The notes: a model not told the origin generated them from the sequence alone. Counted from the stretch's first letter, positions 6,046-14,250 are shown. The stretch: DNA of 15,529 nucleotides from DATILI01 sp035476635 (GCA_035476635.1 DATILI010000143.1:1-15529), one strand, 5' to 3'. Numbers and translations: made by a program.

Positions 6046-6933
6046 ATGGCATCCCCCCTGAACTACCGGCACCTCTATTACTTCTGGGTCGTCGCCAAGG
6101 AAGGCGGCATGGCCCGCGCGGCCGCCCGGCTCGACATGGCGGTCCAGACCATCAGCGAACAGGTGCGCTCGCTCGAGCAGTCGCTCGGCTACGCCCTCTT
6201 CAAGCCGGCCGGACGTGGCGTCGCTCTCACTGAAGCCGGGGTGGCCGCCATGGCGCACGCCGAGCAGATCTTCCAGTTGGGCGAACAGTTGCCGGCCGCC
6301 GTGCGGGAGGCTGCCACCGGGCAAGGGATGCGGCTCGCCGTGGGCATCTCGGACGGGCTGCCGAAACTCGTGGTGCGCCATCTGCTGCAGCCGGCGCTCA
6401 GTGACAGCGGCGTGCGCTTGCTGTGCCACGAGGACGAATTCGACCGGCTGCTGGGCGACCTGGCGCTGCACCGGCTGGACGTTGTCTTGTCCGACCGCGC
6501 TGCGCCGCCCAACCCGAACTTGAGGCTCTATAGCCATCCCCTTGGCGAAGCCGCCTTGGCCTGGTTGGCGCCGGTGGCCATGGCAAAGAAATCAAGCTTG
6601 CCCTTTCCAGCGTCCCTGGGCGAGATGCCGCTGCTGTTGCCGACCAGCCATTCCGCCGTCCGGCTGCGGCTTGACCAGTGGTTCGAGCGCCAGAGCCTGC
6701 GACCGAAGGTGGTGGGTGAATTCGAAGACAGCGCCCTGCTGGCCGCGTTCGGCCGCAGCGGCATGGGGGCGTTCCCGGCCTCGCGCTGGTCGCACGAGGA
6801 ACTGTTGAAGGACCCGGGCCTGCAACTGCTGGGAGAAAGTCCGGAATTGATGGAGCACTTCTTCCTGATCTCCGCGGAACGCCGCATTCAGCATCCGCTG
6901 GTGCAGCGCTTGCTGCCAACGGCTCAAAAGTGA
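6046..6933 (+). CDS. nhaR: NhaR-type LysR-family transcriptional regulator
   Basis: The 295-residue protein opens with LNYRHLYYFWVVAKEGGMARAAARL, the characteristic start of NhaR. In enterobacteria NhaR activates the Na+/H+ antiporter gene nhaA in response to sodium. Residues 5-62 form the LysR helix-turn-helix (ISEQVRSLEQSLGYALF). The effector-binding domain spans about 93-290 and ends with FFLISAERRIQHPLVQRLL, also NhaR-like. A stop codon lies in frame at 6028-6030, so ATG 6046 is the only usable start. No antiporter gene is next to it: the Tim44-domain gene lies upstream on the same strand, and the downstream genes are on the opposite strand. Its target is therefore elsewhere, or it controls something other than nhaA. 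Confidence 0.9.
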   Translation: MASPLNYRHLYYFWVVAKEGGMARAAARLDMAVQTISEQVRSLEQSLGYALFKPAGRGVALTEAGVAAMAHAEQIFQLGEQLPAAVREAATGQGMRLAVGISDGLPKLVVRHLLQPALSDSGVRLLCHEDEFDRLLGDLALHRLDVVLSDRAAPPNPNLRLYSHPLGEAALAWLAPVAMAKKSSLPFPASLGEMPLLLPTSHSAVRLRLDQWFERQSLRPKVVGEFEDSALLAAFGRSGMGAFPASRWSHEELLKDPGLQLLGESPELMEHFFLISAERRIQHPLVQRLLPTAQK

Positions 6934-7121
6934 AAAGACGGTTGACCTGTTCCTCGAATGCGCTGGCGGGTGAGCGGTCAGGCGCGTCTCCGCGTGCAAG
7001 GCGTGGTTTTGCCTCCTGTTTCTGGCTCGCTGGGGCTACTGAAATTCTCCCGCGGCCGCTGCCTGCGAGGGGCTGCGCGCCTTGATAGGCGTCCTCATGC
7101 TGATCCTTGCGATGTTCTCTC

Positions 7122-7137
7122 GGCCTGGCCACAGGCC
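7122..7137 (-). terminator. Hairpin after the 122-aa ORF, weak terminator candidate
   Basis: GGCCTG-N4-CAGGCC at 7122-7137 is a perfect 6-bp GC-rich stem, 9 bp beyond the stop of the minus-strand gene that ends at 7147. No T-run follows on the minus strand, so strength as an intrinsic terminator is doubtful. The remaining space to nhaR (6934-7121) contains no gene I can support on either strand. Confidence 0.25.
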
Positions 7138-7146
7138 AATCGCCCC

Positions 7147-7515
7147 TCAGAGTTGAACCACCTGCGTGCCGCCCGGAGGCTGCCGACAATAATCTCGGGC
7201 AAACGCGATGACGGACTCGAGGGTTTCGCCTTCATACCAGGTAGTGGCGATGGGCACATCGAATCCACCTCTTTGCAGTATGGCTTCGATGAGACCCTTC
7301 ACGTGGCCGCCATCCGGGCCTGCCAGATGCACATGTCGCACCCCGTCCAGAATGAAGCTCGCCAGGATCTGGCCGAGTTGAATGCCGCAGCCTTGCGGGC
7401 AATGCAAGACAACACTTTGCGCGAAATGTCGCCTTGGTCGGCCGTGCGTCGACTGGGAACGTCGGTCGCTTTGCGCCTCATGGTTCAAACTGGCAGCTGG
7501 TTCGGAATTGTTCAT
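7147..7515 (-). CDS. Unrecognised 122-residue protein downstream of the CHAT gene
   Basis: The start at 7515 is set by GGAGGT 8 nt upstream, the best Shine-Dalgarno in the window; the longer open frame beyond it is antisense noise from the CHAT gene. I do not recognise the family. Residues 1-30 are polar and basic and probably disordered. The remainder looks like a compact alpha/beta domain: a strand with Cys39-x3-Cys43 (VVLHCPQGCGI), a helix (LGQILASFIL), a strand and Gly turn (VRHVHLAGPDGG), a helix (VKGLIEAILQRG), a strand (FDVPIATTW) and a final helix (ETLESVIAFARDYC110). The three cysteines could bind metal or form disulfides, but there is no signal peptide. It lies 86 bp downstream of the CHAT-domain gene on the same strand, so co-transcription is plausible. 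Confidence 0.7.
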   Translation of the reverse strand: MNNSEPAASLNHEAQSDRRSQSTHGRPRRHFAQSVVLHCPQGCGIQLGQILASFILDGVRHVHLAGPDGGHVKGLIEAILQRGGFDVPIATTWYEGETLESVIAFARDYCRQPPGGTQVVQL

Positions 7516-7565
7516 GACACAGGACCTCCAATTCGGCAATTTTGTTTGATGCACCTGCCGATGTA

Positions 7566-7581
7566 TGTGCGTTGACGCACA
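7566..7581 (-). terminator. Hairpin between the CHAT gene and the 122-aa gene
   Basis: TGTGCG-N4-CGCACA is a perfect 6-bp stem 20 bp past the CHAT stop codon. No T-run follows on the minus strand, so it may be an attenuator, an mRNA processing or stability element, or a protein-binding palindrome more than a true terminator. It is the main structure in the 86-bp gap. Confidence 0.3.
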
Positions 7582-7601
7582 GACCGGATGTCCGCCCCGC
7601 A

Positions 7602-10436
7602 TCAGCGCTGCGGGTCGCCAGTGAGCGCATAGGCCGCCCAGAAGTAGGGGTGGACATAGGCCTCCCCCAAGCGCCCCGCCGCCATGGCACGCTGGGCCAG
7701 TGCCAGGCTTTCGGTCTTGCTCTGGCCCTTGGCGTAACCCTCCAGCGTAGCGACCACCAGCCGCTTCGCCGACTCGGATTCGACCGCCCATTGCGTCATC
7801 AGCACCGAACGGCTGCCGGCCAGGAAAAATGCGCGCACCAGGCCGGCCAGCGTCTGGTCGTCGCGCTCTTCGTAGGTTCCCGTGTTGCACGCCGAGAGAA
7901 TCACCCAGTCGGCGTTCAGCCTCAGGCCAATCACATCGTCGGCGGTGAGCAGCGAGTCTTGCACGCCGCTGCCTTCATAGGCCATGGCCAGCGCCGGCTT
8001 GCTCAGGCCCGGGATTTCGCCGGGCTTGATGCCGTGGGTGGAGAAGGCGATCACGCGCCGGTTGTCCAGCTTCTCGGCCATCACCGTCGAGCGCAATGCC
8101 CGTGTGCCCAGCCACAGGTCTTCGCTGGACGCACGCAATACCTGGGCCACCGCGCGCAATTCGTCGGCGGTCTCCGGCAAGGGCGGCACCAGGGCATAGT
8201 TGAATTGCGAGAGCCGGCTGCCGCGCTGCGCGCCGAGGGCTGCACGCGTCGCGCGCGGCGCGGCGGCCGTGCTGGGCGCTCCGGGCTGGAACACCGGGTC
8301 GCCGACACCGAGGAAGGCCTGTGTCGCCGGTGAAAACTGGCGCTCACGCAGCAGCTTCAGGGAGCTCACGCCCGGCACGGTGGAGCTGGCCCAGCGCTCG
8401 GCAAGCCAGGTCGGCCTGGCGCCGCCGGGCTCAGGAACCACGAGCGCGGAAAACGACAACCGGCCGAGCAAGGCATCGGGCGCGATCAGCAGGGTCTTGC
8501 ACGCATCCAGCCATGCGCTGCGGCCACCGGTCACCTGCACGAACAAGCGGCTGGCGGCCTCCACGTCGAAGTTGGAGGCTTCCAGCCCGGGCGGCGGATC
8601 GCTGCGGTCCAGGTGTTTGCGAAAGCGTTGTACCAGTTCCAGGGTCTGCGCGCGCGGCGTGGATGCCGATGCGAAATGCATGTTTCCGCTGGAAGACATG
8701 CCCCACACCAGGCTGCCTTGGGGCACTGCCAGCATGGAGAGGTAGCACTCGCCGGATTTGAGCAGCTTGCTCACGTCGCGCCACTCGGGTACCACCGGAT
8801 TCACCATTTCACGGTAGGCCGGGTAGCGCGCGGTGATCTGCTGGCGCACGTTCCGCAATTCGCCTTCGCGGCGCCGCAAGCCCTGCTGCGCGGCCTTGAG
8901 CTGCTGCTGTGTGCGCTCGAGTTGCTCCGCCTGTTCCTTTTGCTTGTCCTTGTCGGCGGGCTGCTCTGCCGTGCCAAGTTTTTGCGCGGCGCCTTCCAGG
9001 CGGACCACGCGCACCAGCGACTCGCTGCGTTCGCGCTTGAGTTCCTGCTCCCGCTCCACCAGGAGGCGCAGCGGCTCCTCGCGCGCGGCAAGTTTGGCCG
9101 CGCCGTCCAGCAGCGCGCCTTGCGATGCGTTGAGCTTGAGCCACTCCGTCACCCGAAAACCCAGCGCCACGAGCTCGGGGTCGGGCGTGCGGCCGCCTTG
9201 GGCGGCCTGCGCGAGGTAGTCCAGCAGTTGCTGCAGAACCGGGCGAATGCCGAATTGCGGCGTCTCCTGCGCATCCACCCAATCGACACCCGAGCCCACC
9301 ACCAACTGCACGAAACGTTGCAGCCGGGCCTTGTTGGCCTCCACGCCGCGGTGCAGCAAGTCGAAGTAAAGCGACAGCGCCTCGGACTCCTTGGTCAGGT
9401 AGTGTTCCGAGCCCCACCAGCGCGTGCGCTTGCCGATCTGGGTCGAGAAGATGGCCTTGGCGGATTCATAGTCGCGCTTGCATGCCGCCAGCAGCCCTTG
9501 CGCCGTCTCGTCGGAGAAAAGGCCACTGACGCCGGCGTCGCCATGCATCGACAGATTCAGTTGCGCCTCTTCGGCGCACTCCTGCGCGGGCGATTGCGAC
9601 AGCAGGCCCAGCAGCAGCGTATAGCGCGAGGCCATGATGTCGACGCGGAACTCACTCAAGCCGCGCTGGCGGAACAAATCCATCGCCAGGCGTGCCTGCG
9701 CCACGGCGGCGGCATGGTTGCCCGAGGTCAGCTCCGCACGCGCCGTCGCCAGCGTGGCCACGCCCTTGTAGTAGGAAGAGAAACGCTTTTCCTGCGCCAT
9801 CTCCAGTGCCGCCTTTGCATACTCGCGGTATTCACTCAGGCGGCCGGCGCGGATGTTGTACGCGACCGAAAAGCTGATGGTCCTGAGCAGTTCCTCGTAG
9901 GCGCGCTGCAACTCGGCCACGTTGCCGGCCTGCTCGAAGACGCGGATGCGCTCGACCATGCGCGCCTCGGCCTGGCGCTGCAATTGCGCCGCGCGCTGGG
10001 TCATCCCGCGGCGCGCTTCAAGGGCGGCTTCGGCGAGCAGGATCTCGCTGTCCAGGTCGGCCTTGACCGTGGCGCGCTGCGCGGGCGTGGCGGCTGCCGC
10101 GAGTTCGCGTGCCTGTGCAATCAGGCGCTGGGCCCGCGCGAATTGCGCGGTGCGCCCGAAGCGCGCCGCCATGTCGCTGGCCAGCCACGAGCGCTGCGCC
10201 GGGTTCAGTCTTTCATCGCTGAGGGCCTGGTCCATCTGCGCCAGCGCCGCCGCCGTGCCTTCCTGGTTCATGACGCGAAAGATGCCGCGCAAGCGCGCGG
10301 CGAACTGCGCATCGATGCCGACCGGCACGGCAGCCTCCGCGGATTCCCTGACTTCATCCTCCATGTCCTGCGCAGCCAGGGGAGCACAAGTCATCCACAG
10401 CGCAAGCGCCAGCAGGCGCCATACCCGAGCTTGCAT
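7602..10436 (-). CDS. Exported CHAT-domain (caspase-like) protein with TPR-like helical repeats
   Basis: The 944-residue protein begins at ATG 10436 with GAGG 5 nt upstream. MQARVWRLLALALWMTCAPLAAQ is a Sec signal peptide, so the protein is predicted to act in the periplasm or outside the cell. Residues about 30-430 are all-helical and TPR-like (Ala-rich helices such as AQRLIAQARELAAAA and AAVAQARLAMDLFRQRGLSEF). Residues about 435-532 are charged and Gln-rich, a probable coiled coil. From about 535 to the end is a CHAT domain, a clan CD cysteine peptidase fold named for Caspase HetF Associated with TPRs. His801 in FSTHG and Cys850 in ILSACNTGTY form the expected dyad 49 residues apart, and HPYFWAAYALTGDPQ closes the domain. 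It should therefore be a competent protease; substrate and trigger are unknown. Confidence 0.9.
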   Translation of the reverse strand: MQARVWRLLALALWMTCAPLAAQDMEDEVRESAEAAVPVGIDAQFAARLRGIFRVMNQEGTAAALAQMDQALSDERLNPAQRSWLASDMAARFGRTAQFARAQRLIAQARELAAAATPAQRATVKADLDSEILLAEAALEARRGMTQRAAQLQRQAEARMVERIRVFEQAGNVAELQRAYEELLRTISFSVAYNIRAGRLSEYREYAKAALEMAQEKRFSSYYKGVATLATARAELTSGNHAAAVAQARLAMDLFRQRGLSEFRVDIMASRYTLLLGLLSQSPAQECAEEAQLNLSMHGDAGVSGLFSDETAQGLLAACKRDYESAKAIFSTQIGKRTRWWGSEHYLTKESEALSLYFDLLHRGVEANKARLQRFVQLVVGSGVDWVDAQETPQFGIRPVLQQLLDYLAQAAQGGRTPDPELVALGFRVTEWLKLNASQGALLDGAAKLAAREEPLRLLVEREQELKRERSESLVRVVRLEGAAQKLGTAEQPADKDKQKEQAEQLERTQQQLKAAQQGLRRREGELRNVRQQITARYPAYREMVNPVVPEWRDVSKLLKSGECYLSMLAVPQGSLVWGMSSSGNMHFASASTPRAQTLELVQRFRKHLDRSDPPPGLEASNFDVEAASRLFVQVTGGRSAWLDACKTLLIAPDALLGRLSFSALVVPEPGGARPTWLAERWASSTVPGVSSLKLLRERQFSPATQAFLGVGDPVFQPGAPSTAAAPRATRAALGAQRGSRLSQFNYALVPPLPETADELRAVAQVLRASSEDLWLGTRALRSTVMAEKLDNRRVIAFSTHGIKPGEIPGLSKPALAMAYEGSGVQDSLLTADDVIGLRLNADWVILSACNTGTYEERDDQTLAGLVRAFFLAGSRSVLMTQWAVESESAKRLVVATLEGYAKGQSKTESLALAQRAMAAGRLGEAYVHPYFWAAYALTGDPQR

Positions 10437-10494
10437 GGGAACCTCGTCAAGTCAGTGTCGATGCCCGCAATGGTAGTCCCGGGCTTCCACATTG

Positions 10495-10507
10495 CCACGG
10501 AGCGTGG
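10495..10507. repeat. Small inverted repeat in the CHAT/diguanylate cyclase divergent region
   Basis: CCACG-GAG-CGTGG at 10495-10507 is a perfect 5-bp inverted repeat in the 161-bp space between two divergent genes, where a shared operator could lie. No clear promoter boxes flank it, and a repeat this short may be chance at this GC content. Confidence 0.2.
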
Positions 10508-10597
10508 TACCGTGCTTTGGAAATACATCGCCACTGCACATCGCCCGCTGACAGGGGCCTGCAGACGGGGAGCTTTGCACCAGCGTTGGGGCAAAAA

Positions 10598-12118
10598 ATG
10601 AAGGTCGAAATCTCGAACGAACGTTGGGCGTTTGTTTCGACGGAAGGTGCCGGCCGGCGCGAATCCAGGTTCGCGCTCACCGCCGTGTTCATTTCAGCGC
10701 TGGTGTTTGTGGCGGTCTCCCCGTTTGCCCGCACACCGATGGCGCAGTACCCGGTCTTCATTCCGATCTATGTTTCCACGCTGGTACTCAGCGACCTCAT
10801 CACAGCGACCCTGCTGCTCGGCCAGTACAGCGTGATCCGCACCCTGCCGGTGCTGGTCCTGGCTGCTGGGTACTTGTTCACCGCTTCCATCACCGCGGCG
10901 TACGCGCTGATCTTTCCGGGCCTGTTCGCGCCCAGTGGCCTGCTGGGCTCCGGTCCGCAGACCAGTTCGGCGATGTACATGTTCTGGCACGCCGGGTTTC
11001 CATTGGTGATCCTGTGCTATGCCCTCCTGGAATCCCGGCGTGGTGGCGACGAGATCCTGGTTGCGCCGGGAAACCGGGGCAGCGCGCGCACGGCCATTCT
11101 CGCCACGGTGGCCGGTGTTCTCCTGGTGACCGTGGGGTACACGGTGTTCGCCACTTCCTTCCACGCTGCCATCCCCGTGTTCCTCGAGGGCAACCGCACC
11201 ACCCCGCTGGGCCATCTCGCACTCAGTGGCATCTGGCTGCTGAGTTTCGCCGCGTTGGCGGTGCTGTGGCGGCGCAAGCCGCACACCGTGCTCGATGTGT
11301 GGCTGATGGTGGTGATGTGGGTCTGGCTGTTCGACATTGCGCTGGCCGCCATCCTGAACACGGGCCGCTACGACCTGGGCTGGTACGCCGGACGGATCTA
11401 CGGGCTGGTCGCGGCAAGCGCCTTGCTGATCGTGCTGCTGGTCGAGGACATCCGGCACTATGCCCGTCTGGTCCAGATGTCGGTGGACCTGAAGGCCGCA
11501 AACCGGGCGCTCGCGCTGTTGTCGCGGCATGACGAGCTCACCGGCATCGCCAACCGCCGGCTGTTCGACGAGGAGATTGCGGAACAGATCGCGCTTGCGC
11601 GACGCCACCAACGGCCGCTGGCGCTGGTGCTGTGCGACGTCGACCACTTCAAGAACTTCAATGACCGCCATGGCCATCCCGCAGGCGACGCCTGCCTGCG
11701 GCAAGTGGCGACGGTCTTGCGCAACTACTGCAAACGCCCGGGCGATGTTGCGGCGCGCTATGGCGGCGAAGAGTTCGCCATGATTTTTCCAGCGACCGAC
11801 ATTCTGGGTGCGGTGCACACGGCCGAGGCGGCGCGAGAGGCCGTCAGCGGCCTGGATTGCGACGTCGGTGCCGGCGAATGCACCAGCGTGAGCATGAGCT
11901 GCGGCGTGGCCGGCCTGCTGGCGGGGATGACGGCACAGGAACTTGTCAAGGCCGCGGACGAGGCTTTGTACCTGGCCAAGGATCGAGGCCGCAATCGAGT
12001 GATCTGCACGCAGGAGATTGCGGATCCGGAAGCGGTGGCAACAAGCCTCAGCGCAGCACCCGGCTGGCTTCAGCCTCCCGCACCAGCCGCTGCGCATCCT
12101 CTGGCAGCAAAAACCTAG
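10598..12118 (+). CDS. MASE4-GGDEF diguanylate cyclase
   Basis: ATG 10598 (weak GGGG Shine-Dalgarno at 10588-10591) is preferred over an in-frame TTG at 10517, because the MASE4 sensor begins shortly after it. The 506-residue protein has an N-terminal membrane sensor of about eight helices (residues about 25-295) with MASE4 features (QYPVFIPIYVSTLVLSDLIT, then LLLGQYS). A short linker helix leads to a GGDEF domain (about 310-470). GGEEF at 389-393 is an intact active-site signature, DVDHFKNFND supplies metal ligands, and Arg380-x-x-Asp383 five residues upstream is an intact inhibitory c-di-GMP site. It should condense two GTP to c-di-GMP at the membrane. The GGDEF domain is followed by a Pro/Ala-rich tail whose last 23 codons overlap the end of the convergent hydrolase gene. 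Confidence 0.92.
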   Translation: MKVEISNERWAFVSTEGAGRRESRFALTAVFISALVFVAVSPFARTPMAQYPVFIPIYVSTLVLSDLITATLLLGQYSVIRTLPVLVLAAGYLFTASITAAYALIFPGLFAPSGLLGSGPQTSSAMYMFWHAGFPLVILCYALLESRRGGDEILVAPGNRGSARTAILATVAGVLLVTVGYTVFATSFHAAIPVFLEGNRTTPLGHLALSGIWLLSFAALAVLWRRKPHTVLDVWLMVVMWVWLFDIALAAILNTGRYDLGWYAGRIYGLVAASALLIVLLVEDIRHYARLVQMSVDLKAANRALALLSRHDELTGIANRRLFDEEIAEQIALARRHQRPLALVLCDVDHFKNFNDRHGHPAGDACLRQVATVLRNYCKRPGDVAARYGGEEFAMIFPATDILGAVHTAEAAREAVSGLDCDVGAGECTSVSMSCGVAGLLAGMTAQELVKAADEALYLAKDRGRNRVICTQEIADPEAVATSLSAAPGWLQPPAPAAAHPLAAKT

Positions 12119-14141
12119 CGCCCAGGGCACCGTCAGCCGCCTTCCGCACGGCACTGACATAGCCCTCGTGCGTGCCATAGCGTTCCTCCAGGGACAGGCG
12201 CGGATCACCCGCTGCCATGCGTTCAGCCCGCGTCCGCGCAAACGGCAACATGCCACCCACGTAGTTGCAGATCTGCCCCTGGTGAAACGGCCGCGCGCCG
12301 CCGGCCGTGATGTTCCAGCCGACATAGGTGCCCAGCGGTGCCTCCCGCAGGACCACAGGCACGCCGCCAAGCTCATTGCCATCCGCATCGACCTTCGGCG
12401 CGAACATCGGCAGCACCTGGCGGACCGGCGGCGGCGCGTTGCCGGCCACACCCGAACCGTCGACGGCATTGAATTGCGGCCCCCAGTCGTAGTCGAGCAC
12501 CGGCATGATGAAGTCCGGCTCCGGGATGCTGGAGCGCAGCTGCGGCAGCGTCGGAAAACCGATCGCCATCTTGTGCGCCGGGACCAGCGTTCCCGTCGCC
12601 AGCGTAGGCCACTGGCTGGGCGGCGGATCGATGCCGCGCATCACCCAGTTGCGAAAGTGCACGCGCAGCGCGTTGACGGTTTCGGTGTGCGGCATCGGGT
12701 TGGCCGGCAGGACACCGGTGCCGTAGTTGTTGCCCGGACAATTGGGCCCGGTGGCCGGCAAGCCCGCACCCGGCAAGCTGCTGTCGAAGCCGCCGGCGCC
12801 GCCGCCGTGGTTGCTGGCGGCGATGTAGTAGCGGCGGACGTTTGTGGGCAGCGGCAGGTCAGCGCGCGCATCGGTGCCCACCCACTCGGGCGTGAGCTTC
12901 AGCGCCCAGACCTCGGCAGAACCGAAGTGCTCGATGATCTTGGGACAGGTGCGCGTCGCGGCGCAGCGGTCGAGCAGGCCCGCGGCCGCACCGCCGCGCA
13001 CCGGGTCCGGGTGCGGCAGCCACCACTGCGGCCCTTCGCTGCCGGCCTGGTACAGCTCGAGCACGCCGTCCGGTTGTGCCCAGCGGAAGTTCAGCGCGAT
13101 GCGGCGGCCGGCAATGATCGGCCAGAGCCCGTCGTGCACCTGGCGCTGCGCCTCGTCGCGGTTGAAGCCCAGGTGCAGCCACCCGCGCAGGAAGTTGCCG
13201 GACTGCGAGACGCCGCGGCCGATGCTGTGCGCCACTGCGCCGGCGACCGGGTTGGGCGTTCCGGCATCGTCGACACGCGCGGTCTTGAAGAACATGCCAA
13301 GGTCGCGCCACGCCGCGAAGCCGACGCCGAGTACGTAGGCATCGGCGGACTTGAAGACGACCTGGTACAGCTTGGCGGCGTCGAAGCCGTTCTTCAGGCA
13401 GATCTGGGTGGGGTCGGGTGTGCCGGGAAATGGGTTGCTCGCATCGCACTTGGCCCAGGCCCAGTCGGTCGGCGCGATCGCCGTTTCGCCGATCACCTCG
13501 CCGCGCGTCGATTCCGCGACGCGCGAAACGAGTCGCGCCTCTTTCGTGTCCAGGCTCATGGGTTTGTAGGGCACCGGATTGGTCTGCACGATCAGGGGCT
13601 GCGAATTCGGGCCCGCGCGATTGACGATGCGGCCGAACACCTCGCCAGTGACGGGCGCGCCGTCGCCCAGGCGCGCGACCGGCAGCTTCAGCCAATGCGG
13701 CAGGTCCACCGCGGCGGTGGCGCGTACCGTGGTGGCTCCGGCGTTGTCACCCTGCCATGCACTGGTGAGGTCGATGTCGCCGTTGGCGCGCTCCGCCACC
13801 ACGTTGGGCCGGCGCTGGCCGCGATTCGGTACCTCGTGCCACATCAGGCCGCTCGTGCGAGACAGATCGACCGGCTTGGTGAGCACGAACGTCGCGACGT
13901 AGCGCACCTTGCCATCGGCATCCCGCGCAAGTGGCAGGTCGTTGATGATCGCGTTCGCCGGCGACGCGACGTCCAGCTCACCGAAGGCGCGGCCGGCGAT
14001 CTGCTCGGTGGCGACGCCTCCAGACGCAGCGGCCACGAGCGGGCGGGTCTCGTCGATCACGATGCGCGTGACCCTCGCCTGCGCCAGCGGCGCCGCCAGT
14101 GCGAAGGCCAACAGGGCGAAAGTGGGAAAACATCTCTGCAT
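12048..14141 (-). CDS. Secreted alpha/beta hydrolase domain protein (Abhydrolase_10-like)
   Basis: The 697-residue protein starts at ATG 14141 with AGGAG 7 nt upstream. MQRCFPTFALLAFALAAPLAQA is a Sec signal peptide. The pattern fits the large bacterial alpha/beta hydrolase domain family formerly listed as hypothetical: an N-terminal beta-rich region (about 25-210), then a catalytic core with a nucleophile elbow GVSQSGNFLRG whose Ser312 is the likely nucleophile. The late part includes YYIAASNHGGG, ALRVHFRNWVMRGIDPPPSQWPTL and the C-terminal GYVSAVRKAADGALGARFLLPEDAQRLV. Substrate is unknown; esters or amides are possible. It is divergent from an ArsR regulator across a palindrome-bearing promoter region, so control by that regulator is plausible. 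Its last 71 bp overlap the convergent diguanylate cyclase gene. Confidence 0.85.
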   Translation of the reverse strand: MQRCFPTFALLAFALAAPLAQARVTRIVIDETRPLVAAASGGVATEQIAGRAFGELDVASPANAIINDLPLARDADGKVRYVATFVLTKPVDLSRTSGLMWHEVPNRGQRRPNVVAERANGDIDLTSAWQGDNAGATTVRATAAVDLPHWLKLPVARLGDGAPVTGEVFGRIVNRAGPNSQPLIVQTNPVPYKPMSLDTKEARLVSRVAESTRGEVIGETAIAPTDWAWAKCDASNPFPGTPDPTQICLKNGFDAAKLYQVVFKSADAYVLGVGFAAWRDLGMFFKTARVDDAGTPNPVAGAVAHSIGRGVSQSGNFLRGWLHLGFNRDEAQRQVHDGLWPIIAGRRIALNFRWAQPDGVLELYQAGSEGPQWWLPHPDPVRGGAAAGLLDRCAATRTCPKIIEHFGSAEVWALKLTPEWVGTDARADLPLPTNVRRYYIAASNHGGGAGGFDSSLPGAGLPATGPNCPGNNYGTGVLPANPMPHTETVNALRVHFRNWVMRGIDPPPSQWPTLATGTLVPAHKMAIGFPTLPQLRSSIPEPDFIMPVLDYDWGPQFNAVDGSGVAGNAPPPVRQVLPMFAPKVDADGNELGGVPVVLREAPLGTYVGWNITAGGARPFHQGQICNYVGGMLPFARTRAERMAAGDPRLSLEERYGTHEGYVSAVRKAADGALGARFLLPEDAQRLVREAEASRVLR

Positions 14142-14210
14142 TGAAGGTCTCCTTGGGTGCGGTGATGCTAACTAGCCAAGCCCCCGGCGCACAAGCGCAA
14201 AACCTCCAGT

Positions 14211-14224
14211 GTTTTCCCGAAAAC
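14211..14224. promoter_or_regulatory. Perfect 14-bp palindrome upstream of the hydrolase gene
   Basis: GTTTTC-CC-GAAAAC is a perfect inverted repeat with a two-base centre, 70 bp upstream of the hydrolase start. Its symmetry and AT-rich arms fit a dimeric repressor site. It is distinct in sequence from the larger palindrome 27 bp away. Confidence 0.35.
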
Positions 14225-14250
14225 AAGCACCGCCATCCGAAGTCAAACAA

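Noticed and set aside
6934..7146. Possible short genes between nhaR and the 122-aa gene
   Set aside because: Open frames on both strands lack ribosome binding sites and have unstructured Arg/Pro-rich translations. I see only the hairpin at 7122-7137.
7602..10436. CHAT-gasdermin or Craspase-type defence locus
   Set aside because: No gasdermin-like gene, gRAMP effector, CRISPR array or other defence gene is present, and the CHAT protein carries an export signal.
8613..10601. A 662-codon plus-strand open frame opposite the CHAT gene
   Set aside because: The minus-strand gene has signal peptide, coiled coil and CHAT dyad. The plus-strand translation is Arg/His/Leu-rich antisense composition.
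10694..12469. A 591-codon minus-strand open frame across the diguanylate cyclase
   Set aside because: It is an antisense shadow of the MASE4-GGDEF gene; it crosses two real genes and has no plausible domain.
12018..14144. A 708-codon plus-strand open frame opposite the hydrolase gene
   Set aside because: It is the antisense shadow of a high-GC gene with a signal peptide and a recognisable hydrolase motif. Its own translation is Arg/His/Gln-rich with no family features.
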